Assembly: GCA_038025085.1 (NCBI GenBank)
Contig: CM076144.1
Span: 48,524,001-48,588,000, forward strand
Reading direction: 5' to 3'
Origin: Tetragonia tetragonoides
Taxonomy: Eukaryota > Streptophyta > Magnoliopsida > Caryophyllales > Aizoaceae
Length of the DNA: 64,000 bases
A model generated the notes under the pieces. That model ran no database searches and was not told the DNA's origin. It saw only the letters and a list, made by a program, of their open reading frames with translations. The translations under genes were made by a program, and so were the position numbers. This document shows positions 37,747 through 50,954 of the stretch, one piece after another. How positions within the stretch are numbered: position 1 is the first letter of the stretch; each line of letters opens with the position of its first letter.

Positions 37747-38480
37747 ATGGCTGACGACAGTCAATCTACCCCCATGTCAACCTCCATGCCATCTGCCTCC
37801 TCGGTCTCCTCTATGACCACGGATCATTCAATCTTCCCTTGCTCACTCTATTCCTTTCACGCTTCCCCCTGCTGGAACTTCTCATCTACCACATATGCTC
37901 TCCTCGCTGCCCTTCTTTGCTCTTTCATGGGCTATGCCGCAGCCCTCTATTCCTTATAATCTTTTTCCCAACTCCACATATGAACATGGTGAGCCCTCTC
38001 TTCCTTCCCCTCAACCGTCGTCATCATCTATGGGCTTCTTTTCGTTTGGCATCCATGGCACCTCTGTTCCACGAGGTTATGGGATCCCTTCCTTTGGGTT
38101 CTCTGACCCAGCTCACGCTGGCTTTTTTGGTGGACCACCCACAAATATTTGGTCTGTGAATGTCAAGAATCACGTGACCACAGTATTGACAGAAGTTGAA
38201 GACTTTCTCTCTTAGCGCACCCAATTTGAAGCGTTTCTTGTCATGCATGATCTCCGGTTATTCGTTGAAGGACACTAAGCTCCCCCCTCTCCACAAATTG
38301 TTGACTCTGCTGGGCAATCACTTCCCAATCCCACATACTCTCACTGGCTGCGTATTTATCAATGCATCCGTTCTTGGCTTTTTTCCACGCTCTCTAAAAA
38401 GCTCCTCCGAGGTACATAGTCTTGCTCACTCTTATCAGATTTGGGCTCGTTTGGCAACACTTTTTAACACATCTAGCCTA
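37747..38480 (+). pseudogene. Copia gag, first copy (5' part)
   Basis: Opens MADDSQSTPMSTSMPSASSV, a plausible native gag start. The frame then breaks, but the gag sequence continues in other frames (TQFEAFLVMHDL, YSHWLRIYQCIRSWL-type segments). From 37813 on it is duplicated at 39570-40244. Both copies carry a TAG before RTQFEAF (38212 and 39978 regions), probably a former TGG. Confidence 0.65.
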
Positions 38481-39569
38481 TGTTGGCACGATCATGCTCC
38501 TGTGCGATTTATGCATAATCGACAAGAGACCTTTCCTCTTCTTTTCTTACATGAGATTAAACGTGTATAGGCTTATAAAAGGGCTTCTCTCCTCTCTTCT
38601 TCTCTCTCACTCTCTATCTATCCATCATCTCTCTCTACTCCATTAGAACTACTTAGAGTTTAAATTAAGCACAGAAATTACTCTCAAATTCTTTAGTTTA
38701 TTTGCAATTTGAAGAACAAGTTCAAGTTTTGGGAAATTTCAATTGAAGCTTCTTGGTTTATCTCTCATCTCTACTCTCTCTCTCTTCCCCCTCTCAATTT
38801 CTTTTAGTTTTCAATCCTTTAGTTTATGATTGTTATTATCTTGAATTTGATTCACTTGTTATCTTTGTTAATTTATGTTTAGTTTGATTCTTATCATTTG
38901 CCTAGTCGTTTCTTTAATCATGAGTAGCTAATTTTCTTATTCTATGGTTGATGTAGCTTAATTGGGTTGTTTGATGTCTTGATAAATTGATACTAGCAAG
39001 TTTGTTAAATCGTTGCACATGATTATTTGTATGCATTATTATTCATAATTCTTGAAAGAGGGTTTTGAGTACTTGGATGGTTAGCATAAAATCGAAAGGG
39101 GAATGCTAATTGTCGGACATCAAATAATCATCTTGATTGCCTAATCACGAAAGTAGGTTAGAATTTCTTGTGGGTTTTGGATTGATTTTCGTTCTTCATG
39201 CTCTTGATGTTACTTGACTCCATGAGAATAAGTAGTTAAGTTTGCGTTGAGTTTGCCTTTATCGCTTCGAGAGAAGGTTTAGGCTTCTTTATCCGTCCTT
39301 ACAACGATTGACATTGACATGCTAGTTAAGTTTATCTATCGCATCAAGTAATCTAGTTAAGTGAAGTCAACCCTAGATCTTTTTATCTTGCTAGATACTC
39401 GTAATTTTGTTTGCTTTAGTTTCTTTGTTTGAATTCTAAAAAATCCAATTCGAATTGCTTAGCTTGTTATATATTTGAGAAAACTTAATACTTGGATATA
39501 CTAGCTCCCTGTGGATACGATAATCTTTTATACTACTCGATAAAATCCGTATACTTACCGAGGCTATCA
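38481..39569 (+). repeat. Solo LTR inserted in gag (1,089 bp)
   Basis: Starts TGTTGGCACGATCATGC and ends ACCGAGGCTATCA. It has a TATA-like box (CTTATAAAAGGG, 38573) followed by a CT-rich leader and an LTR-like end (CTCCCTGTGGATACGATAA). No internal region and no target duplication. On its right the copia gag restarts at an earlier point than where it stopped on the left. Confidence 0.65.
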
Positions 39570-40980
39570 ATGACCACAGCTGAGATCATTCAATCTTCCC
39601 CTGCTCACTCTATTCCTTTCACGCTTCCCCCTGCTGGAACTTCTCATCTACCACATATGTTCTCCTCGCTGCCCTTCTCTGCTCCTTCGTGGGCTATACT
39701 GCAGCCCTCTTTTCCTTATAATCTTTTTCCCAACTCCACATATGAACATGGTGAGCCCTCTCATCCTTCCCCTCGACCGTCGTCATCATCTATGGGCTGT
39801 TTTTTGTCTGGCAGCCAGGGCACCTCGATCTGTTCCACCAGGTTATGGGATCCCTTCCTTTGGGTTCTCTGACCCAGCTCACGCTGGCTTTTTTGGTGGA
39901 CCACCCACAAATATTTGGTCTGTGAATGTCAAGAATCACGTGACCACAGTTTTGACATAAGTTGAAGACTTTCTCTCTTAGCGCACCCAATTTGAAGCGT
40001 TTCTTGTCATGCATGATCTCCGGTTATTCGTTGAAGGACACTTCGCTCCCCCCTCTCCACAAATTGTTGACTCTGCTGGGCAATCACTTCCCAATCCCAC
40101 ATACTCTCACTGGCTGCGTATTTATGAATGCATCCGTTCTTGGCTTTTTTCCACGCTCTCTAAAAAGCTCCTCTGAGGTACATAGTCTTGCTCACTCTTA
40201 TCAGATTTGGGCTCGTTTGGCAACACGTTTTAACACATCTAGCCTCGCAAGAATATTGGATTGCAACAGATGTTAACTAATTTATCAAAGACTGAAAATC
40301 AATCTATGGAGGATTATATTCATCATATTAAAGTTATTGCCGATTCTCTTGCTTCCATCAATTTCCCGGTTTCGGATTTGGAGTTGATACGTTATACTAT
40401 TGGTGGCCTCCCTGTTGACTATGAATCTCTCATTACTGCTGTTACATATATTCCTGGCATGCTGTCTTTTGATGAACTGTCCACTAAGCTTATTTTTTAT
40501 GAGCATCGGGTTCGTATTGTTCGAGATAGAACACCTACTGCCACACAACATCAAGCTTTTGCAGTCGGTTCGAATGCAGGGGGTGCTAACAATTCTGGTT
40601 CCTCATCTCAAGTTGTTGGCGGCACCAACCAGTAGACCAACAATAGTCATTCTGGCAACCGCAACAACTACAATTACCGCCGGGGTGGCGGTCGAGGTGG
40701 TAGAAACCGCGGGGGAGGCAGAAATCGTGGTGGTGGCCGCTGAAACTACAACAATCAACAACAACAACAGTCTGCATCCACCAATCAGAATGGTTTGGCA
40801 GAAATTCGCAATTCAACTTTGTTATCCTCAAGTTACTGTAATACGCCTTTTGCTTTTAACACTTATTATTCTGCAAGCAACATTCCCTCTGACGGAATAT
40901 TGGGTTCCCCCCCTAATCAGTTACGTTGTCTTGCCTGTCATTATACTGGTCATCCTGCCTATTAATGTCCTTTCAGGGTA
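39570..40980 (+). pseudogene. Copia gag, second copy through zinc knuckle
   Basis: Repeats the earlier gag segment (to 40244), then continues with the middle of gag (MLTNLSKTENQSMEDYIHHI, IRYTIGGLPVDYESLITAV), a Gly/Asn/Arg-rich stretch and a CCHC knuckle of spacing C-x2-C-x4-H-x4-C (CLACHYTGHPAY, then TAA, then C; 40929-40971). Nonsense codons at 40633 (former CAG), 40741 and in the knuckle (former CAA). Confidence 0.75.
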
Positions 40981-41051
40981 AATGGGAATTCTAGCATTCC
41001 TTCGGCCCCACCCTTTGCTACTCTGTCTAACGGCGAGGCGAATGAGGCCTG

Positions 41052-41668
41052 TGGTACCCAGATTCTGCCGCATCAGCTCATATGAACCCTAATGATGGTA
41101 TGCTTTCTTATAAATCTCCTTACCATGGTCCAGTTCAAATTACTATTGCGAATGGTACTAAAGTTCCTGTTTCTAATATTGGTAATATCACTTTGAAAAC
41201 CTTGCCGCGACCATTACAACTTCGGTCAGTCTATCATGTTCCTCAACTCAAACATAATCTTATATCTGTTAAGAAACTTTGTGCGGATAATGACTTTGAT
41301 GTTAATTTTGATGCCTTTTCTGTGCGTGTTAAGGACAAGACAACGGGGGTGGTTCTTCTTTGGGGTTCCAGTAGTGGCCACGTCTACCCTCTCCGCATTC
41401 CGGTTGCTTCAGAGTCTCTTTCAGCTTTCCTCAGTGTTCATGATGCTACCACTCGCTGCCACCGTCGTTTGGGTCACGTAGGTTCTAGTATGTTAGATAG
41501 TCTGCGTCGTAATAAGGACATTCCTTTGTCTAGTCGTCATTCTTTAAATTGCGTCTCATGTAAACTTGGTAAGTCTACCAAGATGCCTTTTGACAATATT
41601 GAGCATTTAGTTGATAAACCATTGCAATTAATTCATTCAGATGTTTTGAAATCCCCTATTTTATCTAA
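41052..41668 (+). pseudogene. Copia protease and integrase N-terminal part
   Basis: WYPDSAASAHM carries the Asp-Ser-Ala form of the aspartic protease active site (Asp at about 41061). A continuous frame follows through VYHVPQLKHNLISVKKLC and the GAG-pre-integrase/HHCC zinc region (CHRRLGHVGS...CVSCKLGKS), to the first integrase catalytic Asp in LIHSDV. It is interrupted after LKSPILSN by the Helitron. Confidence 0.85.
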
Positions 41669-41704
41669 CTAGTTTTAAAGCCCGTGCGATGCACGAGTTT
41701 AATG
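41669..41704 (-). other. Helitron 3' terminus with hairpin
   Basis: Minus strand: stem CGTGC/GCACG with loop ATC, 11 nt before CTAG, followed by host T. Confidence 0.85.
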
Positions 41705-42362
41705 TTAAAACACTTCTATATAATATTTAATATATTAAATACTTTATACTATTATTTCATTAGCTTATACAATATTGTTTTTCAAAAAAGAGAGTATAAT
41801 CCAACACTTTCAATTTAATATATAGAGTAATAAAGTAATTTTTATTTATTATTATTATATATATCAAAATTGAATCTTTTATTTGTTAAAGTATAGAGTG
41901 ATATCTATATGTATAAAAATCAATATATAAACATGGAAAAAGAAAGACGTTTAGTGAAACGTAGGGGGCTAGTGGATCAAGCAAATGTGAATGGGGAATA
42001 TCAATCTTATATGGAGTAGGTTCTCATGCATACTCATATTAGGACTCCAAGTGTTTGTAGACCTTTAGAGTTAAAACTTCTCATTATAGCAATTTACATG
42101 CATGCACTACTATTATGAGTATTATTTAATTTTTTATCACCGTCTAAATTGTTTTGTTGTTAATGCACATACAAAATGTAAGGTGGGGGGGCGGGAAGAC
42201 TGGAAGGGGCGAGATTCTTTATTTTTTATTTTTAAAATCTCACACACTTTGAGTTTTAATAAGTCTCTAATTGTCAAAAGTATTACTTATCAGATACAAT
42301 AAGAAGGCATGTACTTTACATCTTCATTTTTTTCTGAGTTTTATGCTTTTGGAAAATACTTC

Positions 42363-43925
42363 CTTATCGAACCCTTTTATCATTGCTTAACTCCCCTTCA
42401 ATTATAAGGTTATATTTCCACCGGAAAACATTCCTTGCCCTGCATATCAAAAAATTGTTCATCCATAAAGTTGAACGTTATTACATTCCAATACTTTATT
42501 GGTCCCCAAAAATCTGCAAAAGTGTGTAGTCAAATTAATCAATATATACTTAAAAAAAAAAAAGCTACTATTTTTTCAAGGTTAACAAACTTATCGAACC
42601 TTTTTACCATTGCATAACTCCCCTTCAACTATAAGGTTATATTTCTTCCAAAACAACAATTGTTACCCTACAAATCAATAAATTGTCATCCATAAAGGTG
42701 AAATAACACAATCCATTATTTAAAAGTGAGTGCTTTATTATTTTCGATCACTTTATTTATCCCGAAATCTGCAAAAATATACAGTCGAACTAATAAAGTA
42801 TACAAAAACCTACTATAACTTTCAAGGTAAATAAACTTATCGAACCCTTTAATCATTGCTTAACTCTCCTCCAACTATAAGATTATATTTCCTTCAAACA
42901 ACATGTTAATACCCTGCAAATCAAATGATTGTTCATCCATAAAATTGAAATAACACAGTCTCTATTGAGAGATATAAAAAAAAAACCTACTTAAAAGTGG
43001 TCCCTTTATTACTTTCGGACACTTTATTGATCCCAAAATCTGCAAAATAATATGGTCAAATTAATAAGTTTTTCAATAGAGACTCAACATCAATTAAAAC
43101 AAAACAAAACGACTCATGTAAGGAGTACGGAGAACAAAAATATAACAAAGGATACAAACCAAAAAAAAAGAGGGGAAAAGTAAGAGAATGCCTAATGGGG
43201 ATTTGATCAATTATACGTGTGTATTATTGTAAGGCGTTATGAATCTCAAGAACTATAATTAACCTACTACTTGAATATGAGACCATTGTCTCCCCACGTC
43301 TAACTTTCAAAATCCCCAGACTCCTCACTCATCTGATTTAAAATTGGAAAAAAAGTTAATCATCCATAAATTTAATATTGCAAACTATAATTTAAAATAA
43401 TAAAACCCTATTGAAAGGGAAAAAGAAAAAAGAAAAACAAAACTTAACTTACTTAAAAGGCTAGTGTATTACTTTTAAATAACACTTTACTGATCCCAAA
43501 ATCTGCAAAATTATGCAACCAAATTGATAGTCTTATAGAAGTTTTTGTGTTAAAAAAAACCTTATTATGCCTTTTAAGATAAATAAAGGTATAGAACACT
43601 TTTAACATTGCTTAACTCCCCTTCAATTGTAAGGTAAAATTTATTCCAAGCAAATAAAAAAAATTGTTCATCCATAATGTTCAAATAACACAATTCCTAT
43701 AGAAAAGAAAAGACTTACTTAAAAGTGGTTGCACTATTACTCTCGAATACTTTATTGATACCAAAATCTGCAAAATTATATAGCCAAATTAAAAAATTAA
43801 ATAATATATACAAAAACCTACTAATAAACATATCGAACCCTTTATCATTGCTTCACTTCCCTCTATGCCAAATATAAGTTATATTTCCTTCAAACAACAT
43901 CCGTTAACCTGGAAAAAAAATGATT
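42363..43925. repeat. Long-unit tandem repeat inside the Helitron
   Basis: A unit of roughly 230-270 bp recurs about five to six times. Markers are TTATCGAACCCTTT.ATCATT followed by GCTTAACTCCCCTTCAA (about 42363, 42590, 42836, 43577, 43831) and CCCAAAATCTGCAAAA (about 42507, 42760, 43030, 43495, 43755). Units differ by substitutions, poly-A length and one larger insertion (43080-43380). No coding capacity. Confidence 0.75.
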
Positions 43926-44795
43926 AACCACCTGCTAGTATTGGATTTTCCTTAATGTAACAAAAAAAACATCATTGGTAAGGATAAGTGCATAAGTCTA
44001 TAACTCTATAAGATACAACAACAACAAATTAAAAACAAAACGTGAAAAAAGAAGAAGGGATGGTAGGGGGATAATGTGGGAACTTGGGAAGGAGAATATG
44101 CAAAGTGACATACGTACGTGAGGGATGTTAAATAGGCTACCGTCTAACGTATTTATAACCGTTAAACTAATAGCTAGCAGATCAACAATGAAAAGTAGAT
44201 TGATAATACTCCTATAGTCCTACAGTATATGTTTAGCAAAAAAAAAGAAAATAGTCCTACTGTATATGAGAAAAAAAGACTCGGAATAGTAGAGTCCTAT
44301 AAGAGAACATCCGTCGTAAGCTTTCTCTCTTCCTTTTTGCATTTCATCTTGCAATTTTTCAATTTAAAACTATTTATTTTATATTTCAAATTTAAATTAT
44401 ATACTATACAACTTTATCTTTTATCACTAATAATAATATTGCTTAGGTGGCACACCTCCTTGCTCCCAAAAAAACGCTTACTTATATGTTCTAAACATAT
44501 TGTAAATGCATCTCGTTCTGAAGTATTTTTCGACCCGAATCTGATTGTGTAATCTTTATTATTTTTTGAGATGTATAGAAAATGTTATATTTCATTTTGA
44601 ATATTTGACGTAAATCTGTTATAAGCCTATTGAAATTCTAGAGGTTTATCAATATCTAGTTCTACACTGGTAATAAGGATGCTAAGACTTCTAATCATTT
44701 TGGACCCGTTATTTTTTGTCATTATCTTCGCTTACGTGGCGCCCTATTAAAATTCTCGCCTATGTGGCACGCCTCATTGCGCCCGAAATATGCCT

Positions 44796-44850
44796 CCTTT
44801 ATATATATATATATACTAGTTTTATAGCACGTGCGATGCATGGGTTCATA
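44796..44850 (-). other. Second Helitron 3' terminus next to (TA)n
   Basis: CTAG at 44816-44819, then a hairpin of the form GCACGTGCGATGCATGG on the plus strand. The ~330 bp to its left (44480-44815) is homologous to 46660-47034, marking equivalent 5' ends of two related units. Confidence 0.7.
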
Positions 44851-46976
44851 TATTAATGCTCGTATATAATATTTAATATATTAAATACTTTAAGATCAAA
44901 AAAAAATATGTTAAATACTTTAAAAATTCTTTATATTATATATTGATTGATATGTTAAAAATAGTTTTATTTGGCAATTGAGTTGGGTATACTAATTACT
45001 AGGTTACTAATGTGTGAAAAATCTTATTTTTCTTTTCTTATTTCTATTTCTATTTATTTTTATATTTTTGTTCAAAATATGTGTCATGAGTATGTGTTAC
45101 TTTAATTTTATTGCTTAATATTATCTCTTATGTGGCATGCTCTTAAAAATAACGCTTAGGTGGCTAAAGATATTTTCTCCTTTTTTATTTTCATCCTTAA
45201 TTTTATTGTTAATATTATTATTTTTATTTATTTACGGAAACCAACATATACATGATGCATACGATCTTACATGTTCTTATGCATATAAAAATTTATATTT
45301 GTTTTTAAATAGTTAACAAATATCTAATATATAACTCTTTATAAAACTTTAGAGTAATTCACAACTCAAACTCGTATTATTCATTATCCTTCTATCATCC
45401 TAATTTCAGTTATTCTTTCTTTCTCTCCTCTTTGCCAGTTGATCAATCACGCTCTGGTGTGAATCCCTATAGCTATGTCAACAACCTCCTAAACATCACA
45501 TTGCTCTTTATATTTTGGTACAAAGTAAATTAAATAGTAGCTAGCGCCAATTTCCTCTTTAATTAATAATTACAACATAACATTGAGTGATTAGCATCAG
45601 TTTAGGCTTTGAATAAGGTAAGTTTCAACTACATTGAAGCTTTGATGAGGTGTGTTCTTTTTCACTAATTAAAATAAACTGGATTGAATTGAATTGAACT
45701 CCATCGAACTTAACGGAATGATACTAATTAAATAATAAACCGAGAGATAAAAAGTAAATCATTGAACTGAACTCCACTGAAATAAAGTGAACTTAACCAA
45801 TTATTGAGTAAGGCTCTGTTTGATTCACCTTAATTTTACTTAAATTCAGTTCAGTTCGGTCCAGTTCATGTGTAACTTTATCACTCATATAACTTTTTAT
45901 TCCGAAATAATTTCATGATGATAATTATGTCATCGGAAAGATCACAAAGTATACTTTCAAATGAGTCTAATATTGACTATGCTTGGACGAACTTTAAATG
46001 GTTAACGGTCAAGTTTAAAACATCAATTCAGTTCAGTTCAGTTCAATTCAGATCTGTTTTATCCAGGTAAATCAAACGGAGCCTAAGTGGAAAAACACAC
46101 ACGAAACATCTTTTACCTTCATACGTACTACACCAATACAAACTGTTATAATAATTTTATTGTATCATACATGTAAATTATAAATAAATTATATTATTAT
46201 ACGTTACAAACAATTAGTAAAACACATGACCAGTAAGGAAATATATAGGGTACCTTTACTTGACTTGTCAATGATTAAATATAAACAATGTGCCTACAAA
46301 AAGAAAACCATGATAAATTAGCCAAAACCAATCATTAAGCACCATAATTTCAAAATAGGGGAAGAGATGGAGCGTAACCTTGGGTTTCAAAATTCTGAAG
46401 CAATGAGGTTCCCCTTTTTATAGTTGTCACGATAGAGTTTAATGTTGATAAGTAGTTTAGAATGGTAAGAAGTTTAATAAGGCTGAGGTAATAGAATTAG
46501 TTTGCCAGTATACATAATCTAAGTACTTTACTCTTGTTAAAATTCAATACTCCTATCACAAATAGTGGTTGCATTAAAAATTATAATTGATTCACTCACC
46601 CTCGTTTTTCTTTAATTTGTTAAGATTTAATCACTTTATTTCTTTCTTAAAATCAAATGCTTACTCATATTTTCTAAACATATTGTAAATGCATCTCTTT
46701 CTGAAGTATTTTTCGATCCAAATCTGATGGTTTAATTTTTGTTATTTATTGAGATGTATAGAACACGTTATATTACGATTTTATATATTTGACGAAGATC
46801 TGTTATAACCAATATAAAACTCTAGTAGTTTATTAATATCTTATTTTACACCGGTCAGGATGCTAAGACTACTAAACGCTTTACACCAGTTATTTTTTGT
46901 CATTATTCTCTCTTAGGTGGCGCGCTCTTAACATTCTCGCCTATGTGGCACGCCTCATTGCTCCTGTAAAATGCCT

Positions 46977-46977
<1 letters not shown>

Positions 46978-47035
<58 letters not shown>

Positions 47036-47070
47036 TAATAACATTTCCGTGCGATGCACGGTTTGTGTTT
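46978..47070 (-). other. Third Helitron-type 3' terminus next to (TA)n
   Basis: A (TA)n tract (46978-47034) adjoins CTAATAACATTTCCGTGCGA with hairpin CCGTGC-GAT-GCACGG. The terminal tetramer is TTAG rather than CTAG on the minus strand, so this end is degenerate. Confidence 0.6.
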
Positions 47071-47812
47071 TAATATTAAATAAAATATTTCTATATGTAC
47101 AAATTTTTAAAATATCTTTCGCATATGCCATATCTGGATACAAAAATCATCTTTTATGAACATTTCCCTTAATATGGTACAAACCATATTGCATCCATTG
47201 TAGGGCAAAATACAGAAAATATACAATTTCTCATTTTATCGTTTTGAAGATATAAATCCACTGGTTTGTGTAGCCTAACTTGTTTATTATTTTAATTGCA
47301 ATTTATTCCAATATCTGGTGTCCAATATCTAGTAGTACAAAATATCACTACCACTACTACTACCATACTACTATTTCTTTTGTAGTGCAATTTACTCTAG
47401 TATCCAGCCCAATCAGAAGAAAAAAAATCGTACGTATCAAATGGATGCATTAAAATTAGGTTGAAATTTTTAGAATTGGAACTCTGAATAGATAAGCCCA
47501 AGTCAAAACTAAAATTTCAATTTGAATGTCAATCTAAATGTTCACTCCAAATCGAATAGTTTGATTTGGCTCGGTACAGATTTGTACTTAATCCTCAAAA
47601 ATTTCAACAGTAAAAATACATTAATTTTCCAAAGTACATCAATTAACCACTTAATAGTCAAACTAATTAAATTAACAACATACATTGAATCATGAGTTAA
47701 TAATGTTTGGATCAATTCAAAGTATTAATGTACTGCATTAATTGTTAGTATGACTTGGATTACACGTGTCGACTAATGATGATAGGAACGCCTATATGAA
47801 TGCCTACGTGTC

Positions 47813-47940
<128 letters not shown>

Positions 47941-47946
47941 AATTGA

Positions 47947-49131
47947 TGATTTGGGCTATGAATATTATGTGATTTTTGTAGATGACTTCTCTCATTTTTC
48001 ATGGATATATCCCATGAAATATAAATCCGAGGTGTTTACTCATTTTCGTAATTTTCAACTTCTGGTTGAAAATCTTTTTAATTGCAAAATAATATTGTTT
48101 CAGAGCGATGGTGGTGGTGAATATGACAATGGCCCATTATTTGATCATTTACTTAAACATGGAATTTATTTTCGCAAATCGTGGCTCCGGACGCCTGAAC
48201 AAAATGGTGTTGCTGAGCGCAAGCATCGACATGTTATTGAGATGGCTCGCACCATGCTTGTTGAGGCTTCCATGTCTGGTACATATTGTGTTGATGCTGC
48301 ATATACTTCTATTTTTGTCATCTATATTTTGCCTACTCCAGTCCTTGGCGGGCTATCTCCATTTAAGAAATTATTTGGCAAGAAACCCAATTATAAGTTT
48401 TTGAAAACTTTTGGTTGTCAATGTTTTCCCATCTTACTGTCAATCCCTCACATAAGCTTGCACCTCGCTCTGTGTCATGTATTTTTCTTGGTTATGGTCC
48501 ACATTATAAAGGCTATCGATGCTTGAATCCTGTGACGGGTCGAGTTTACATTAGTAGACATGTTCAATTTCATGAGAATGTGTTTCCGTTTGCTGAGTTC
48601 CCGTCTCCACCTAGTGTCTCCCCTAACCTGCTTGTTTCGTGGACACCTACTGTCACTAGAACTAATGTTCCTGCCGCTGGCTCGCCCGTGTCCCCGGCTC
48701 TATCCTTAGCTCCTCATGGCCTGGTGTCGTCTCCTATGCCTATGTCTATTGCATCTCCTGTTGCCCAGACTCACGTTGTGTGTAGTCTAGAGCCTCACAC
48801 GTCCTCTCCTGATGTGTCACACACATCTACTTCTCTATCACCATCTAGCGCTCCCTGTGATGCATCTCCCTCGCCCTCTGTGTCATGTCCCAGTACATCC
48901 AGCCCTTTGTCCCACAACGTGACAACAGCTGCGTCGTCCTCTAGTCAGTCCACATCCATGTCGGGTTCCCCACTTGTGTCTAGTCAGTCCACTCCCACAC
49001 CATCCTCCTCCACCACCCAGTCATCGTGTGCTCCTGTGCCCCCGTCATCGACTACCACCGGTGCTATTGTCCTAGGCAATCAGCACTCTATGCTCACTCG
49101 TGGTAAAGCTGGCATCACTAAGCCCAAATAG
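47947..49131 (+). pseudogene. Copia integrase core and linker
   Basis: Resumes the frame cut by the Helitron: [20 protein letters not shown], second catalytic Asp in FQSDGGGEYDN, catalytic Glu in RTPEQNGVAERKHR. A 1-base loss near 48429 shifts the frame between CQCFP and HLTVNPSHKLAPRS. The next frame (48415-49131) includes FLGYGPHYKGYRCL and a long Ser/Pro/Thr-rich linker, the usual variable spacer between integrase and RT. It ends in TAG after KAGITKPK. Confidence 0.9.
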
Positions 49132-49134
49132 ATT

Positions 49135-50712
49135 TTTTCCTTACACACAGAAGCTAAGGTGGTCGACCCAACAAGTTTTACGGTTGCGAACAAGGATCCT
49201 AAATGGCGTCAAACCATGGCGAATGATTTTATTGCTTTACAAGATAATAAAACTTGGCAACTTGTACCTTTTGTTGACAGTATGAATGTGGTAAGTTATA
49301 AGTGGATCTATAAGACTAAATACCGTTCAGATGGGACTATTGAACGCCCCAAGGCACGTCTGGTTGCTCGGGGGATTCATCAAATCGCAGGTATAGAATT
49401 TCATGATACTTTTAGTCCAGTGGTTAAGCCCACGACGGTTCGTCTAGTTTTGTCTATTGTTGTCTCTTGTGGTTGGACTATACGTTAATTAGATGTCAAA
49501 AACGCCTTTTTGCATGGGTATCTGAATGAGGAGGTGTACATGTCACAGCCTCCGGGCTTTGTTCATCCTCAATTCCCAAACCATGTATGTCGCCTTAAGC
49601 GCTCCATTTATGGTCTCAAACAAGCACCCCGGGCATGGTATCATCGATTCAGTACCTTTCTGGTACAATTGGGGTTTACACGCTGCAAGTGTGATACATC
49701 TATGTATGTTTGTTTATCGTGCTGGGTTCTTTATTGTCCTCTAATTGCTATATGTTGATGATATCATCATGACTGGAAATTCGCCTAACCTTTTTTACTC
49801 ATTAAATTCCAAATTAAGTTCTCAGTTTCCTATGAAGGATTTGGGTGATTTGCATTATTTTCTAGAGGTTGAGGCGGTACAAAATTCTACTGGTCTGTTC
49901 CTTTCTCAACACAAATATGTTCAGATCTTTTACAAAAATTTCACCTACATACAGTAAAGTCCATTCGTACCCCAGTTGTTTCTAGGACCACTTTATCTCT
50001 GTCAGATGGTGAGTTGCTTACAGATACTCTTGAATATCTAAGCTTGGTTGGGGCTCTACAGTACTTGACTATAACTCGGCCTGATATTGGTTATGCTGTC
50101 AATATGGTTTCTTAATTCATGCATGCTCCCCGCACTACTCACTTACATGCTGCCAAGCATATTTGCAGGTACTTAGCAGGTACAGCTGGCCATGGTCTCC
50201 ATGTTCATGCATCTACTTCGCTTATTGTGGTTTTGGCCTATGCAGATGAAGATTGGGCAGGGTGTCCAGACAGCAGGCATTCTACCACTGGATTCACGGT
50301 TTTCCTTGGCCCAAATCTTATTTCTTAGCGCAGTAAGAATCAACCCACTGTCTCCAAATCCTCTACCGAAGCTGAATACAGGGCTGCCGCCTACATAGTT
50401 GCAGAGACTATGTTCATTCGACATATCTTGTCTGAAATTGGTTTGTTCCTTCGCCAACCCACAACGGTCTACTGTGACAATGTTAGTGCCATATATATGT
50501 CTGCCAATCCAGTTATGCACGACAGAAGCAAGCACATTGATGTCAACTACCACTTTGTTCGTGAACACGTTGCCAAAGGTTCTTTGGTTGTTAAATATGT
50601 TTCTACTAAGTTTCAGTTAGCGGATATTTTTACTAAAGTGTTGTCTTCTCAACAGTTTTTGTATCTTAAGGACAAACTGTCCGTGCGTCCGCCCGATCAG
50701 TTTGAGAGGGTG
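49135..50712 (+). pseudogene. Copia reverse transcriptase and RNase H
   Basis: RT begins at [16 protein letters not shown] and includes [17 protein letters not shown] and [24 protein letters not shown] stands where CAA (Gln) is expected before LDVKNAF (49488). A frame change near 49700-49745 precedes the catalytic [11 protein letters not shown]. RNase H has YADEDWAGCPD, STEAEYRAAAY and HIDVNYHFVREHV; TAA replaces Gln in VS-FMHAP (50114) and TAG replaces Trp before RSKNQPT (50326). It ends PDQFERV at 50715, running into the LTR. Confidence 0.92.
50701..50712 (+). other. Polypurine tract of the copia element
   Basis: TTTGAGAGGGTG directly before the 3' LTR; it overlaps the end of the RNase H frame. 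Confidence 0.65.
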
Positions 50713-50854
50713 TAATAGCATATATGCAGGATACTACTGTGCTTAGGATTCGTAGTAGAGTTCAACAGTAATTATGACTCTATAACTCTACTCCTATAAA
50801 TATAAGTGCCAAGGCTCCCAGTTGGATTGAGTCATTCAACCTAAATCTTGTTCA
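50713..50854 (+). repeat. 3' LTR (142 bp) of the copia element
   Basis: Same length as the 5' LTR and about a dozen substitutions different by eye, followed by the GTCTC target duplication. Confidence 0.88.
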
Positions 50855-50954
50855 GTCTCATTAGGATCTCATGATTGGGTTCTTTCTAGATCTTAAGAGG
50901 TTAGAATATTATACGGTAGAAAATTTATTTTGTACCTATATCGATCATCCCTTA

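Noticed and set aside
39790..40014. Minus-strand protein seen in both gag copies (also 38024-38248)
   Set aside because: Its conservation comes from duplication of the gag DNA, not from selection on that strand.
42363..43925. CRISPR-like array
   Set aside because: Units are long and diverged, with no short identical repeats and unique spacers, inside a plant Helitron.
48415..49131. Independent Ser/Pro-rich host gene
   Set aside because: It continues integrase motifs (FLGYGPHYKGYRCL) and is the linker between integrase and RT of the copia element.
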